NCBI GenBank assembly: GCA_031548325.1
Contig: JAVBRE010000164.1
Coordinates: forward strand, 1-21,517
Direction of reading: 5' to 3'
From: FLUQ01 sp031548325
GTDB taxonomy: Bacteria; Desulfobacterota; Desulfovibrionia; Desulfovibrionales; Desulfovibrionaceae
DNA length: 21,517 bases
A program made the position numbers and the translations under genes. A model generated the notes under the pieces. The model saw nothing but the letters and a program-made list of their open reading frames with translations. It was not told the origin of the DNA and searched no databases. Of this stretch, positions 15,738-21,517 are shown piece after piece; the stretch's first letter is position 1; each line of letters starts with the position of its first letter.

Positions 15738-17693
15738 ATGACGAAAACTCCCTTGCAGAGCCGCGCGCCCATTCGTCTGCTGCCGCTTGAACTACGCAAC
15801 CAGATCGCCGCCGGCGAAGTGGTGGAACGTCCGGCCAGCGTGCTCAAGGAACTGGTGGAGAACAGCCTGGATGCCGGGGCCCGCGACATCCACGTCGTTC
15901 TGGAAAACGGCGGCCAGACCCTGCTCTGTGTGCAGGACGACGGCTGCGGCATTCCGGCGGACGAGATGGAACTGGCCGTCACCCGCCACGCCACCAGCAA
16001 GATAGCCAGCTTTGCCGACCTCTTGCGCATCGCCAGCTACGGGTTTCGGGGCGAGGCCCTGCCCAGCATCGCTTCGGTCTCGCATCTGACCGTGACCAGC
16101 GCCTTTGCTCCTGATCCGGATGCTCCGGCGCAGGACGCCGCTTTTGTGGAAGCGCGCGCCGGACAGGTCATCGCTTTTGGCCCCGCCGCCCTGCGCCGGG
16201 GCACTCTGGTAATCGTGCGCGACCTTTTCGCCAACGTGCCCGCCCGCCTCAAGTTTTTGAAAACCCCGGCCACGGAACAAAAACGTTGCGAAGAATTACT
16301 TTTCCGTCTGGCGCTGGCCCGGCCCGATGCGGCCTTCAGCCTGAACGCCGGAGGCCGCGAGGTTCTGCGTCTGGCCGCCGGCGAAAGTTTCGCCCGCCGC
16401 CTGGCCGCCGTCTGGCCGCCGTCGGTGGCCGAGCGGCTTCTGCCCGTGGATGCGACATCCGGCCCTGTCCGGGTCAGCGGGCTCGCCGGGCACCCCCAGG
16501 CCGCGCAGGCCAAGGGGGACAGGATACTGCTTTACGTCAACGGCCGCGCGGTGAACAACCGCCTGCTGCTGCAGGCTGTGCGCGAAGCCTACAAGGGACG
16601 GCTCATCTCCCGCGAATACCCCCAGGCTCTGCTCTTCGTTTCTCTGCCGCCGGAACTGGCGGACGCCAACGTGCACCCGGCCAAGACCGAAGTGCGCTTT
16701 CAGAACGAGCGGGAGGTCTTTTCCGCCGTGCTGCGGGCGCTACGTCAGACCCTGGACGCGGCCCTGCCCCTGGCCGGTTTTGCGGACGCCATGCGTGAGG
16801 TCGACCAGACCAGACCTGCGCCGAACGCGGCGGATGCGCGACGCGACGCCCGGCCCCTGGGTTTTTGGGGAGAGATCGACAACCCCCGCCTGATTCGCGA
16901 GACCGCGCCGCCGGATGCGCCGGATACGGATGAAGACGCGCGGATGGCGCAGGTCGCGCAGGCCGCGCAATCCGCCGCGCCCGCTCTGAATTTCACGCCC
17001 CGGCCGCCTCTGGCGGCGGATCCCTTTTGCCCGGCCAGCGGCGAGGAGATCGTTCCCCGCTACGGCACGGACGGCGCCACAGGCGAAGAAAACGCGAAAA
17101 ATGCCGCCAAGGCGCCCGAAGAGGCCGCGCCCGCCCGTCCCCGCGCCGGCGACATGGAGTATATGGGCCAGATCGCGGCCACCTATCTGCTGGCGCGGCG
17201 GGGGGAAAATCTGCTGATCGTGGACCAGCACGCGGCGCACGAACGCGTGCGCCTGCACGCCGTGCAGCAAGGAGGAACCAGGGGCGACTCGCAGCTTCTG
17301 GCTCTGCCTTTGGAACTGCCCCTGCACCCTGCGGAAAGAACGGAGTTGCACCGCCTCTGGACGGATCTGGGCTCTCTCGGTTTCTCTTTGGAAACAGCGG
17401 GGCCGGACCTTTTGCGGGTGCTGGGGCTGCCCCCGCAACTCAGCCGGAGCGAAGCGGCTTCCTTTTTGCGCGATGCGCTCGCGGGCAAACAGGGCGGTTT
17501 CGAGAGCGTGTGGCACATGATGGCCTGCCGCACGGCGGTCAAAGCCGGTGACACGCTGACGCCGGACGAGGCCGCGCACCTTTTGCTCCAGTGGGCTCTG
17601 ACCCCGGACAGCGGCTATTGCCCTCACGGCAGGCCCGCGGCCATAACCCTGACGAAAAACGATCTGGAAAAACTGTTTAAACGCAAAGGGTGA
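15738..17693 (+). CDS. mutL: DNA mismatch repair protein MutL
   Basis: A 651-residue MutL, the ATPase that links mismatch recognition by MutS to strand incision. The GHKL ATPase N-terminus is clear: IRLLPLELRNQIAAGEVV, then ELVENSLDAGA, DDGCGIP, RHATSKI and GFRGEA (102-107). A Pro/Ala-rich linker at about 355-470 separates it from the C-terminal dimerisation and endonuclease domain. That domain has DQHAAHE (496-502), an ACRTAVK motif, CPHGRP and a terminal FKRKG. These are the motifs of latent-endonuclease MutL proteins found in bacteria lacking MutH. The last acidic position of the DQHA(x2)E(x4)E motif is His507 here. I prefer ATG 15738 because AGGA lies six bases before it. An in-frame ATG at 15723 would add five residues and has a poorer site. 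It is followed four bases later by a TIGR04076 gene. Confidence 0.95.
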   Translation: MTKTPLQSRAPIRLLPLELRNQIAAGEVVERPASVLKELVENSLDAGARDIHVVLENGGQTLLCVQDDGCGIPADEMELAVTRHATSKIASFADLLRIASYGFRGEALPSIASVSHLTVTSAFAPDPDAPAQDAAFVEARAGQVIAFGPAALRRGTLVIVRDLFANVPARLKFLKTPATEQKRCEELLFRLALARPDAAFSLNAGGREVLRLAAGESFARRLAAVWPPSVAERLLPVDATSGPVRVSGLAGHPQAAQAKGDRILLYVNGRAVNNRLLLQAVREAYKGRLISREYPQALLFVSLPPELADANVHPAKTEVRFQNEREVFSAVLRALRQTLDAALPLAGFADAMREVDQTRPAPNAADARRDARPLGFWGEIDNPRLIRETAPPDAPDTDEDARMAQVAQAAQSAAPALNFTPRPPLAADPFCPASGEEIVPRYGTDGATGEENAKNAAKAPEEAAPARPRAGDMEYMGQIAATYLLARRGENLLIVDQHAAHERVRLHAVQQGGTRGDSQLLALPLELPLHPAERTELHRLWTDLGSLGFSLETAGPDLLRVLGLPPQLSRSEAASFLRDALAGKQGGFESVWHMMACRTAVKAGDTLTPDEAAHLLLQWALTPDSGYCPHGRPAAITLTKNDLEKLFKRKG

Positions 17694-17697
17694 GAAC

Positions 17698-17970
17698 ATG
17701 CCGGACAGAGCGGTTCGCATCGAGGTCGTCAATATCAACGGCAACAAAGAGTGTTGCAAGGGCAAGGCCAAAACCTGTCCGGGCCAGGTCTGGCGTCTGC
17801 ATGTGCACACCCCGGCGGGGCTCTGCGCCCGCGCCTTCAACGTCATCTATCCTCACGCCTACGCCATGCGCTACGCGGAAAAGTTGGGCATCGAAACCAA
17901 AGGGCCTTTCATCGAGCTTTCTTGTCCCGACGGGGACGTGACATTTCGGGTCAGCCGGGAAGAAGACTGA
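17698..17970 (+). CDS. TIGR04076 family small protein
   Basis: A 90-residue protein matching the TIGR04076 pattern: a basic N-terminal strand (VRIEVVNING), a central GLCARAFNVIYPHAYAMRYAEKLG (about 41-64), and a terminal IELSCPDGDVTFRV. The family has no established function. Many members are found in anaerobes. This one has five cysteines (19, 20, 27, 43, 76); Cys43 and Cys76 sit at family-typical positions, and the CC pair plus Cys27 form an extra N-terminal cluster, which might bind metal or be redox active. The ATG lies 4 bases after the mutL stop, and the ribosome-binding sequence (AGGGTGAG) overlaps that stop, so translation is probably coupled to mutL. No signal peptide or membrane segment. 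Confidence 0.8.
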   Translation: MPDRAVRIEVVNINGNKECCKGKAKTCPGQVWRLHVHTPAGLCARAFNVIYPHAYAMRYAEKLGIETKGPFIELSCPDGDVTFRVSREED

Positions 17971-18026
17971 AGGGCAGCCGTCCCCGAGCCGCCCCGGTTT
18001 GCCGCCCGCCTTCTTTTCATATACAA

Positions 18027-18173
18027 GAGCATTTCACTTTTGAGATTACGCAATGAAAGCGTAGCAAACGGCATACGTTTCAGCATATAACAATGCGAAA
18101 TTACAAAGATAAACGACACGCCTCGCGGGCATCCGCTTCGCGCCTGCCGAGCAATTTCATATTGAAATTGCTC
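18027..18173. repeat. Putative MITE/REP-like element with GAGCA(A)TTTCA ends
   Basis: The 147 bases start with GAGCATTTCA (18027-18036) and end with TGAAATTGCTC (18163-18173), imperfect terminal inverted repeats differing by one A. The interior is AT-rich on the left, GC-rich on the right and codes for nothing visible. It occupies most of the 222-base gap between the TIGR04076 gene and the ABC-F gene. The same GAGCATTTCA end is found on the minus strand at 671-694. I saw no target-site duplication. Element identity rests on the ends alone. Confidence 0.5.
18149..18173. repeat. Perfect 11-bp inverted repeat
   Basis: GAGCAATTTCA (18149-18159) and TGAAATTGCTC (18163-18173) pair perfectly around TAT, 20 bases before the ABC-F start codon and just before its GAGGAA ribosome-binding site. 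It forms the right end of the element starting at 18027. As mRNA it would place a stable stem in the ABC-F leader. Confidence 0.8.
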
Positions 18174-18192
18174 AAGAGCGCCTGAGGAACCT

Positions 18193-20175
18193 ATGCGCCT
18201 TTCAATCCAAAATGTCAGCAAAGCTTTCGGCGGCCGGGATATCCTGGCCGATTTCTCTCTTGAGATTCAGTCCGGCGTGCGGCTGTGCGTCTGCGGGGCC
18301 AACGGCACGGGAAAATCCACCCTGCTGCGCATTCTGGCCGGGGCGGAAGTGGCGGACGCCGGCAAGGTGGTCACACCCAAAGGCTGCCGCCTTGGCTACG
18401 TGGAGCAGGAAATGGACGAGGCCGTGCTGGAACGGCCTCTGCTGGCCTTTGTTCTTGACGTGCTGCCCGACTGGAATGAATTCTGGACGGCCTGGGACGA
18501 AGCCGCCGCCAGACACGACGAAGAAGCCCTGCGCCGCCTGGCCCTGCGCCAGGCCGAACTGGAGCAGATATACGGCTACAACCCGGAGCAGCGCGCCAAA
18601 ACCGTGCTTTCGGGGCTGGGTTTTTCCGAAGACAAGTGGCAGCGGCCCCTGATTCAGCTTTCCGGCGGCTGGCGGGAACGGGCGAAACTCGCCAGAATCC
18701 TGACCGCCGGGGCCGACGTGCTGCTGCTGGACGAGCCCACCAACCACCTGGACCTGGACGCGGTGGAATGGCTGGAAAGCTTCCTTTTGGACTACCAGGG
18801 CGTGCTGGTCTTCGTGGCCCACGACCGGGTGTTCATGGACAAGATCAGTACCCACATTCTGTACCTCGGCATGGGCAAGCCCTTGTTCCGCAAGGGTAAC
18901 TTCAGCCAGTTCATCGCCCTGCACGAGGAGATGGAAGGGCAGAAAGAACGCGAAGCCGCGCGCATACAGGATGAAATCGAACGTAAAATGGCCTTTGTGC
19001 GGCGTTTTAAAGCCAAGGCCACCAAGGCCCGCCAGGCCGGATCCCGTCAAAAGATGGCCAAAAAGCTGGAGAAGGAACTGGAAGGTCTGGCCCCGGCCCA
19101 AAAACGCAAAGAGCTGGATTTCAAATGGCCCAGCCCGCCCCAGTCCGACCGCACCGTGCTGGCGGCGGCGGACCTGGCTTTTCATTTTCCCGACGGCAAA
19201 CGCATGTGGGACAGTCTGTCCTTCACTTTGTACCGGGGCCAGAAGATCGCCCTGGTGGGGCACAACGGCTGCGGCAAGTCCACCCTGCTGCGCCTGCTCA
19301 CCGGCCGGCTGGAAAAAACCGGCGGCACGGCCCAATTGGGCCAGATGGTCAAGGCCGGCTATTTCAGCCAGCATCAGCTTGAGACCCTGAACCCAGCGGG
19401 CACGGTGCTGGCCGAAATCCGACGGCTTTCGGACCCGCGCAGCACCGAAGAAGAACTGATGAGCGTGCTGGGGCTTTTTCTGCTGGGGCAGAACTATTTC
19501 GACCGGATCACGGGCACCCTGTCCGGCGGCGAAAAAAGCCGCCTGATCCTGGCTTCGCTCTTTCTGGCCCGCTGCAACTTTCTCATTCTGGACGAGCCAA
19601 CCAACCACCTGGATCTGGAAAGCCGCGAAGCCCTGGTGGAAGCCCTGTGCGACTTCCCCGGCACTGTGCTCATGGTGGCCCACGACCGGCATCTGCTGTC
19701 GGAAGTGGCTGACGAGGTTTGGCTGCTGGAAAACGGCTGCTTCACCGTCCATGACCGGGGTTACGAACAGTATGCTGAAGCCAGGGCGGCCTCGAAAGCG
19801 GCCGGAAATACGCCCGGCCTGCAGGAAAACCCGCAGGACAAAAACGCCAAAAGCTCCCTCTCGCGCGAAGAGCAAAAACGCCTCAAGCGGGAGCAGGCGG
19901 AACTGCGCAACTCCCTGTACAAAGAACTCAAGCCCTTGCAGGACCGCTATGCGGCTCTGGAACAGGAACTGGAACAAAGCCTGACCGAACAGGCCGCAGC
20001 CGAAGCTTTGCTGGCCGACTCCGAGGTATATGCCGATTCGGCGAGGACCACGCGGCTTCTGAAGGACTTTCACACCTTGCAAACCCGCGCGGAAACCGTG
20101 ATGGAAGATATGGCCGCCCTTGAACAGACCATCGCGGAACTGGAAACGCGCAGGGCCGCGCTGAGCGACGAATAG
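18193..20175 (+). CDS. ABC-F family ATPase (ribosome-associated type)
   Basis: A 660-residue protein with two ABC ATPase domains and no membrane segments, as in ABC-F translation factors that act at the ribosomal E-site. Domain 1 has Walker A GANGTGKST (35-43), signature LSGGWRERAKLAR (about 156) and Walker B VLLLDEPTNHLDL (about 176). Domain 2 has Walker A GHNGCGKST (about 356), LSGGEKSR (about 442) and FLILDEPTNHLDL (about 465). The interdomain linker contains FVRRFKAKATKARQAGSRQKM, which resembles the YheS/ABCF3 branch. A charged coiled-coil tail fills about 550-660, as in Uup-like members. The exact subfamily is therefore unclear. A GAGGAA site precedes the ATG. It probably heads a transcription unit with the thioesterase and mutT genes, separated from the former by 80 bases of hairpin-rich sequence. 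Confidence 0.92.
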   Translation: MRLSIQNVSKAFGGRDILADFSLEIQSGVRLCVCGANGTGKSTLLRILAGAEVADAGKVVTPKGCRLGYVEQEMDEAVLERPLLAFVLDVLPDWNEFWTAWDEAAARHDEEALRRLALRQAELEQIYGYNPEQRAKTVLSGLGFSEDKWQRPLIQLSGGWRERAKLARILTAGADVLLLDEPTNHLDLDAVEWLESFLLDYQGVLVFVAHDRVFMDKISTHILYLGMGKPLFRKGNFSQFIALHEEMEGQKEREAARIQDEIERKMAFVRRFKAKATKARQAGSRQKMAKKLEKELEGLAPAQKRKELDFKWPSPPQSDRTVLAAADLAFHFPDGKRMWDSLSFTLYRGQKIALVGHNGCGKSTLLRLLTGRLEKTGGTAQLGQMVKAGYFSQHQLETLNPAGTVLAEIRRLSDPRSTEEELMSVLGLFLLGQNYFDRITGTLSGGEKSRLILASLFLARCNFLILDEPTNHLDLESREALVEALCDFPGTVLMVAHDRHLLSEVADEVWLLENGCFTVHDRGYEQYAEARAASKAAGNTPGLQENPQDKNAKSSLSREEQKRLKREQAELRNSLYKELKPLQDRYAALEQELEQSLTEQAAAEALLADSEVYADSARTTRLLKDFHTLQTRAETVMEDMAALEQTIAELETRRAALSDE

Positions 20176-20191
20176 GCGCCCCATGCGGGGT

Positions 20192-20211
20192 CAAGGGGGT
20201 CACCCCCCTTG
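20192..20211 (+). other. GC-rich hairpin between ABC-F and thioesterase genes
   Basis: CAAGGGGG (20192-20199) and CCCCCTTG (20204-20211) form a perfect 8-bp stem with a TCAC loop. A smaller stem (CCCC/GGGG, 20179-20190) and a third (GGGGAC/GTTCCC, near 20221-20233) flank it. There is no T-run, so it is more likely an mRNA-stability or partial-termination element than a full terminator. Confidence 0.5.
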
Positions 20212-20255
20212 CAGGGCCCGGGGGACAAAGTTCCCTGAATAAACCGGAGACAACC

Positions 20256-20687
20256 ATGCCCAAAAACTATCTCAAAGCCTTGGCGCAGGCGGAACAAAAC
20301 GTCAACCCGCTGTTCAATCTTCTGGGCGCGCGCCTGACCCGGGCCGACAAGGGCGAAGCCGTCATCACCATGCCCCTGTCGCCCGCCCTGGCTCAGGGCA
20401 TGGGTTTCGTGGCCGGAGGCATTCTCGCCACCCTGGCGGACGAAGCTATGGCCCACGCGGTCATCACCCTGCTGACCGACGGCCAAAAAGTGGTAACCAC
20501 GGAGATGAATATCCGTTATCTGCGCAGCACGGACCCAAATCAGCCGGGAGAACTCGTCGCCGCAGGCTCGGTGCTCAAGGCGGGCGGAACTGTGCTGACC
20601 ACGGAAGCACGCATTCATGATTCCAATGGGCGGCTGCTGGCCACGGCGGGCGGTTCCTTTTTCATCCTGCGCCCGAAAGAAATATGA
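20256..20687 (+). CDS. PaaI-type hotdog-fold thioesterase
   Basis: A 143-residue single hotdog domain of the PaaI/4HBT superfamily, which hydrolyses acyl-CoA or aryl-CoA thioesters as a homotetramer. Seen: PLFNLLGARLTRADKGEAVI, then GFVAGGILATLADEAMAHAV (51-70), which is the position of the family HGG...D motif. Here the His is replaced by Ala (AGG, 53-55), while the acidic residue is present as Asp62. EMNIRYLRST and GRLLATAGGSFFIL follow as the expected later strands. A GGAG site lies six bases before the ATG. The gene overlaps the mutT-like gene by four bases (ATGA), so the two are co-translated. The substrate cannot be predicted. Confidence 0.85.
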   Translation: MPKNYLKALAQAEQNVNPLFNLLGARLTRADKGEAVITMPLSPALAQGMGFVAGGILATLADEAMAHAVITLLTDGQKVVTTEMNIRYLRSTDPNQPGELVAAGSVLKAGGTVLTTEARIHDSNGRLLATAGGSFFILRPKEI

Positions 20688-21094
20688 CCATGCCGAAAAC
20701 GCGCGTGTTGCAGGCCGTGGCGGGCATACTCTGGCGGGACGGCTTGTACCTTATGGCCGAACGGCCCGCCGGAACCGTCATGGCCGGATACTGGGAATTT
20801 CCCGGCGGCAAAATGGAAAAGGGCGAGAGCCCGCAAGAGGCATTGTTCCGCGAGTTGAACGAAGAACTGGGAGTCGTCTGCAACGAAGCCCGGTTATGGA
20901 AGACTCTTTCGCATCACTATCCCCACGGCCATATCACCCTGCGTCTGTTCAACGTGACGGGCTTCGCCGCGGAGCCGGCCCCGCTGGAAGGTCAGACCCT
21001 GCGCTGGATCGAGCCGGCGAACCCGCCGGACCTGCCGTACCTGCCGGTCAACCTGGCCGTGATTGAAGAACTGCGCGCCAATACCCCGTTCTGA
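20684..21094 (+). CDS. mutT: MutT-type Nudix hydrolase (8-oxo-dGTP diphosphatase-like)
   Basis: A 136-residue Nudix protein. The Nudix box G(x5)E(x7)REUxEExGU is complete at residues 42-64 (from GKMEKGE to REL, EELGV). The preceding GYWEFPGGK and the later LRWIEPANPPDLPYLPVNLAVIEEL fit MutT, which removes oxidised dGTP and prevents A:T to C:G changes; family members are about 130 residues. The ATG overlaps the thioesterase stop as ATGA. A second in-frame ATG two codons later (20690) could be used instead, and neither has a strong ribosome-binding site, consistent with translational coupling. A terminator-like stem follows about 75 bases downstream. Other Nudix substrates are possible. Confidence 0.85.
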   Translation: MTMPKTRVLQAVAGILWRDGLYLMAERPAGTVMAGYWEFPGGKMEKGESPQEALFRELNEELGVVCNEARLWKTLSHHYPHGHITLRLFNVTGFAAEPAPLEGQTLRWIEPANPPDLPYLPVNLAVIEELRANTPF

Positions 21095-21150
21095 TCAGAC
21101 CCTTTGCTTTTCGCGAACAGCGGCCATGCCGCCGCCCGTCCCGACACCCC

Positions 21151-21162
21151 CAGACATGTCTG
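21151..21162. repeat. Palindrome CAGACATGTCTG
   Basis: A perfect 12-base palindrome just upstream of the terminator-like stem, which reuses the same GTCTG/CAGAC words. It might be a regulator-binding site for the downstream gene or part of the termination region. Confidence 0.45.
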
Positions 21163-21170
21163 TTAAATCT

Positions 21171-21193
21171 GTCTGGTTTTCCAGACGCTTTTT
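21171..21193 (+). terminator. Likely intrinsic terminator after mutT
   Basis: GTCTGG (21171-21176), loop TTTT, CCAGAC (21181-21186), then GC and five Ts (21189-21193). The stem is short but correctly oriented to end the ABC-F/thioesterase/mutT transcript. Confidence 0.55.
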
Positions 21194-21209
21194 CCGGACA
21201 TTCTCTTTC

Positions 21210-21257
21210 ATATGGGATTTTGCCATATCAATTATTAATATTTTCGATAGAATATGG
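21210..21257 (+). promoter_or_regulatory. Candidate activator-binding half-sites (ATATGG)
   Basis: ATATGG (21210-21215) and CCATAT (21223-21228) form an inverted repeat with a 7-base spacer. A third ATATGG is at 21252-21257. They lie 15-60 bases upstream of the -24 element in a strongly AT-rich stretch. This is closer than usual for a sigma-54 enhancer site, so repression or integration-factor binding is also possible. Confidence 0.35.
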
Positions 21258-21269
21258 ATAACGTTTTCT

Positions 21270-21285
21270 AGGCATGTATATTGCT
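21270..21285 (+). promoter_or_regulatory. Predicted sigma-54 (-24/-12) promoter
   Basis: AGGCATG-N4-TTGCT places GG (21271-21272) and GC (21283-21284) exactly 10 bases apart, close to the TGGCACG-N4-TTGCW consensus. Transcription would start near 21296, about 40 bases before the aldehyde dehydrogenase ATG. Expression would then need an enhancer-binding activator encoded elsewhere. Confidence 0.65.
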
Positions 21286-21337
21286 ACTTACTGCAAAAAT
21301 TCCACAATCCTTCAAGTTACACGCTATCGGAGGTTTC

Positions 21338-21517
21338 ATGAAAAGCGTACGCGAGCTTCTGGACGCCGCCAGAAGAGCTCAGGAACAGATCTGCAACTAC
21401 ACGCAGGAGCAAATTGACGAAGTTTGCCTGTCCGTGGGCTGGGAAGTTTACAATGATCACAACATAGACATTCTGGCCCGTATGGCGGTCGAAGAAACGG
21501 GGTACGGCAATTACGAA
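21338..21517 (+). CDS. Acylating aldehyde dehydrogenase, N-terminal 60 residues
   Basis: The visible residues (starting MKSVRELLDAARRAQEQI, then YTQEQIDEVCLSVGWEVY and LARMAVEETGYGNYE) match the N-terminus of CoA-acylating aldehyde dehydrogenases. The spacing of A-AQ, TQEQ-D, the W-Y pair and AVEETG-G is close to what I remember of SauS-type sulfoacetaldehyde dehydrogenases and also fits EutE/PduP-like acetaldehyde or propionaldehyde enzymes. Such enzymes convert an aldehyde plus CoA to acyl-CoA with NAD(P). The catalytic cysteine lies beyond the window, so the substrate cannot be decided. The start has GGAGG five bases upstream. The gene begins behind a sigma-54 promoter and probably opens a catabolic operon. 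No microcompartment-targeting extension is obvious at the N-terminus. Confidence 0.78.
   Translation, partial: MKSVRELLDAARRAQEQICNYTQEQIDEVCLSVGWEVYNDHNIDILARMAVEETGYGNYE

Noticed and set aside
16385..16430. Repeated CTGGCCGCCGT words in mutL
   Set aside because: These are simple GC-rich codon repeats for Leu/Ala/Val/Pro within a conserved gene, with no sign of a functional repeat.
18202..20184. A 660-codon minus-strand open frame opposite the ABC-F gene
   Set aside because: The plus strand carries all ABC motifs. The antisense protein has no motif and a Phe/Gln/Gly-rich composition typical of shadows.

Overview
The window looks like a chromosomal segment from a GC-rich, Gram-negative, probably anaerobic bacterium. 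My best guess is a Desulfovibrio-like member of the Desulfobacterota. The outer membrane is implied by a TamA/TamB-type pair. The lineage guess rests on the mix of families (a yhaO/yhaN pair, an AhpF-like reductase, a TIGR04076 protein next to mutL, a SauS-like aldehyde dehydrogenase behind a sigma-54 promoter) and on remembered resemblance, not on a database search. No rRNA, tRNA, CRISPR array, phage or IS transposase was seen.

Layout. Positions 1-549 (minus): the N-terminal 183 residues of a type-A chloramphenicol-acetyltransferase-like enzyme, clearly poorer in GC than its neighbours. Positions 754-6257 (minus): a two-gene operon encoding an SbcD-like nuclease (yhaO type) and a very large SbcC/YhaN-like AAA ATPase with two membrane helices in mid-protein. 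Positions 6433-8073 (minus): an AhpF-like fusion of a double thioredoxin fold and a thioredoxin reductase. Positions 8236-14135 (plus): tamA-like and tamB genes with overlapping stop and start. Positions 14447-15016 (plus): a PpiB-type cyclophilin with a lysine/arginine-rich tail. Positions 15090-15446 (minus): a small unrecognised protein with two CxxC pairs. Positions 15738-17970 (plus): mutL and a TIGR04076 protein, 4 bases apart. Positions 18193-21094 (plus): an ABC-F ATPase, a hotdog thioesterase and a MutT-type Nudix hydrolase. From 21338 (plus): the first 60 residues of an acylating aldehyde dehydrogenase behind a convincing -24/-12 promoter.

Themes. Several genes concern genome maintenance (yhaO/yhaN, mutL, mutT). 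Others concern the envelope (tamA/tamB) and protein or thiol homeostasis (cyclophilin, reductase fusion). The coding regions are mostly ordinary. The unusual material is between genes: a dispersed palindromic repeat whose ends read GAGCATTTCA, a nested hairpin after the reductase gene, a run of five consecutive hairpins followed by a perfect 48-base palindrome between tamB and the cyclophilin gene, and clustered palindromes ahead of the sigma-54 promoter. I found no clear multi-gene novel system; the best candidates for new biology are these intergenic structures and the small CxxC protein.
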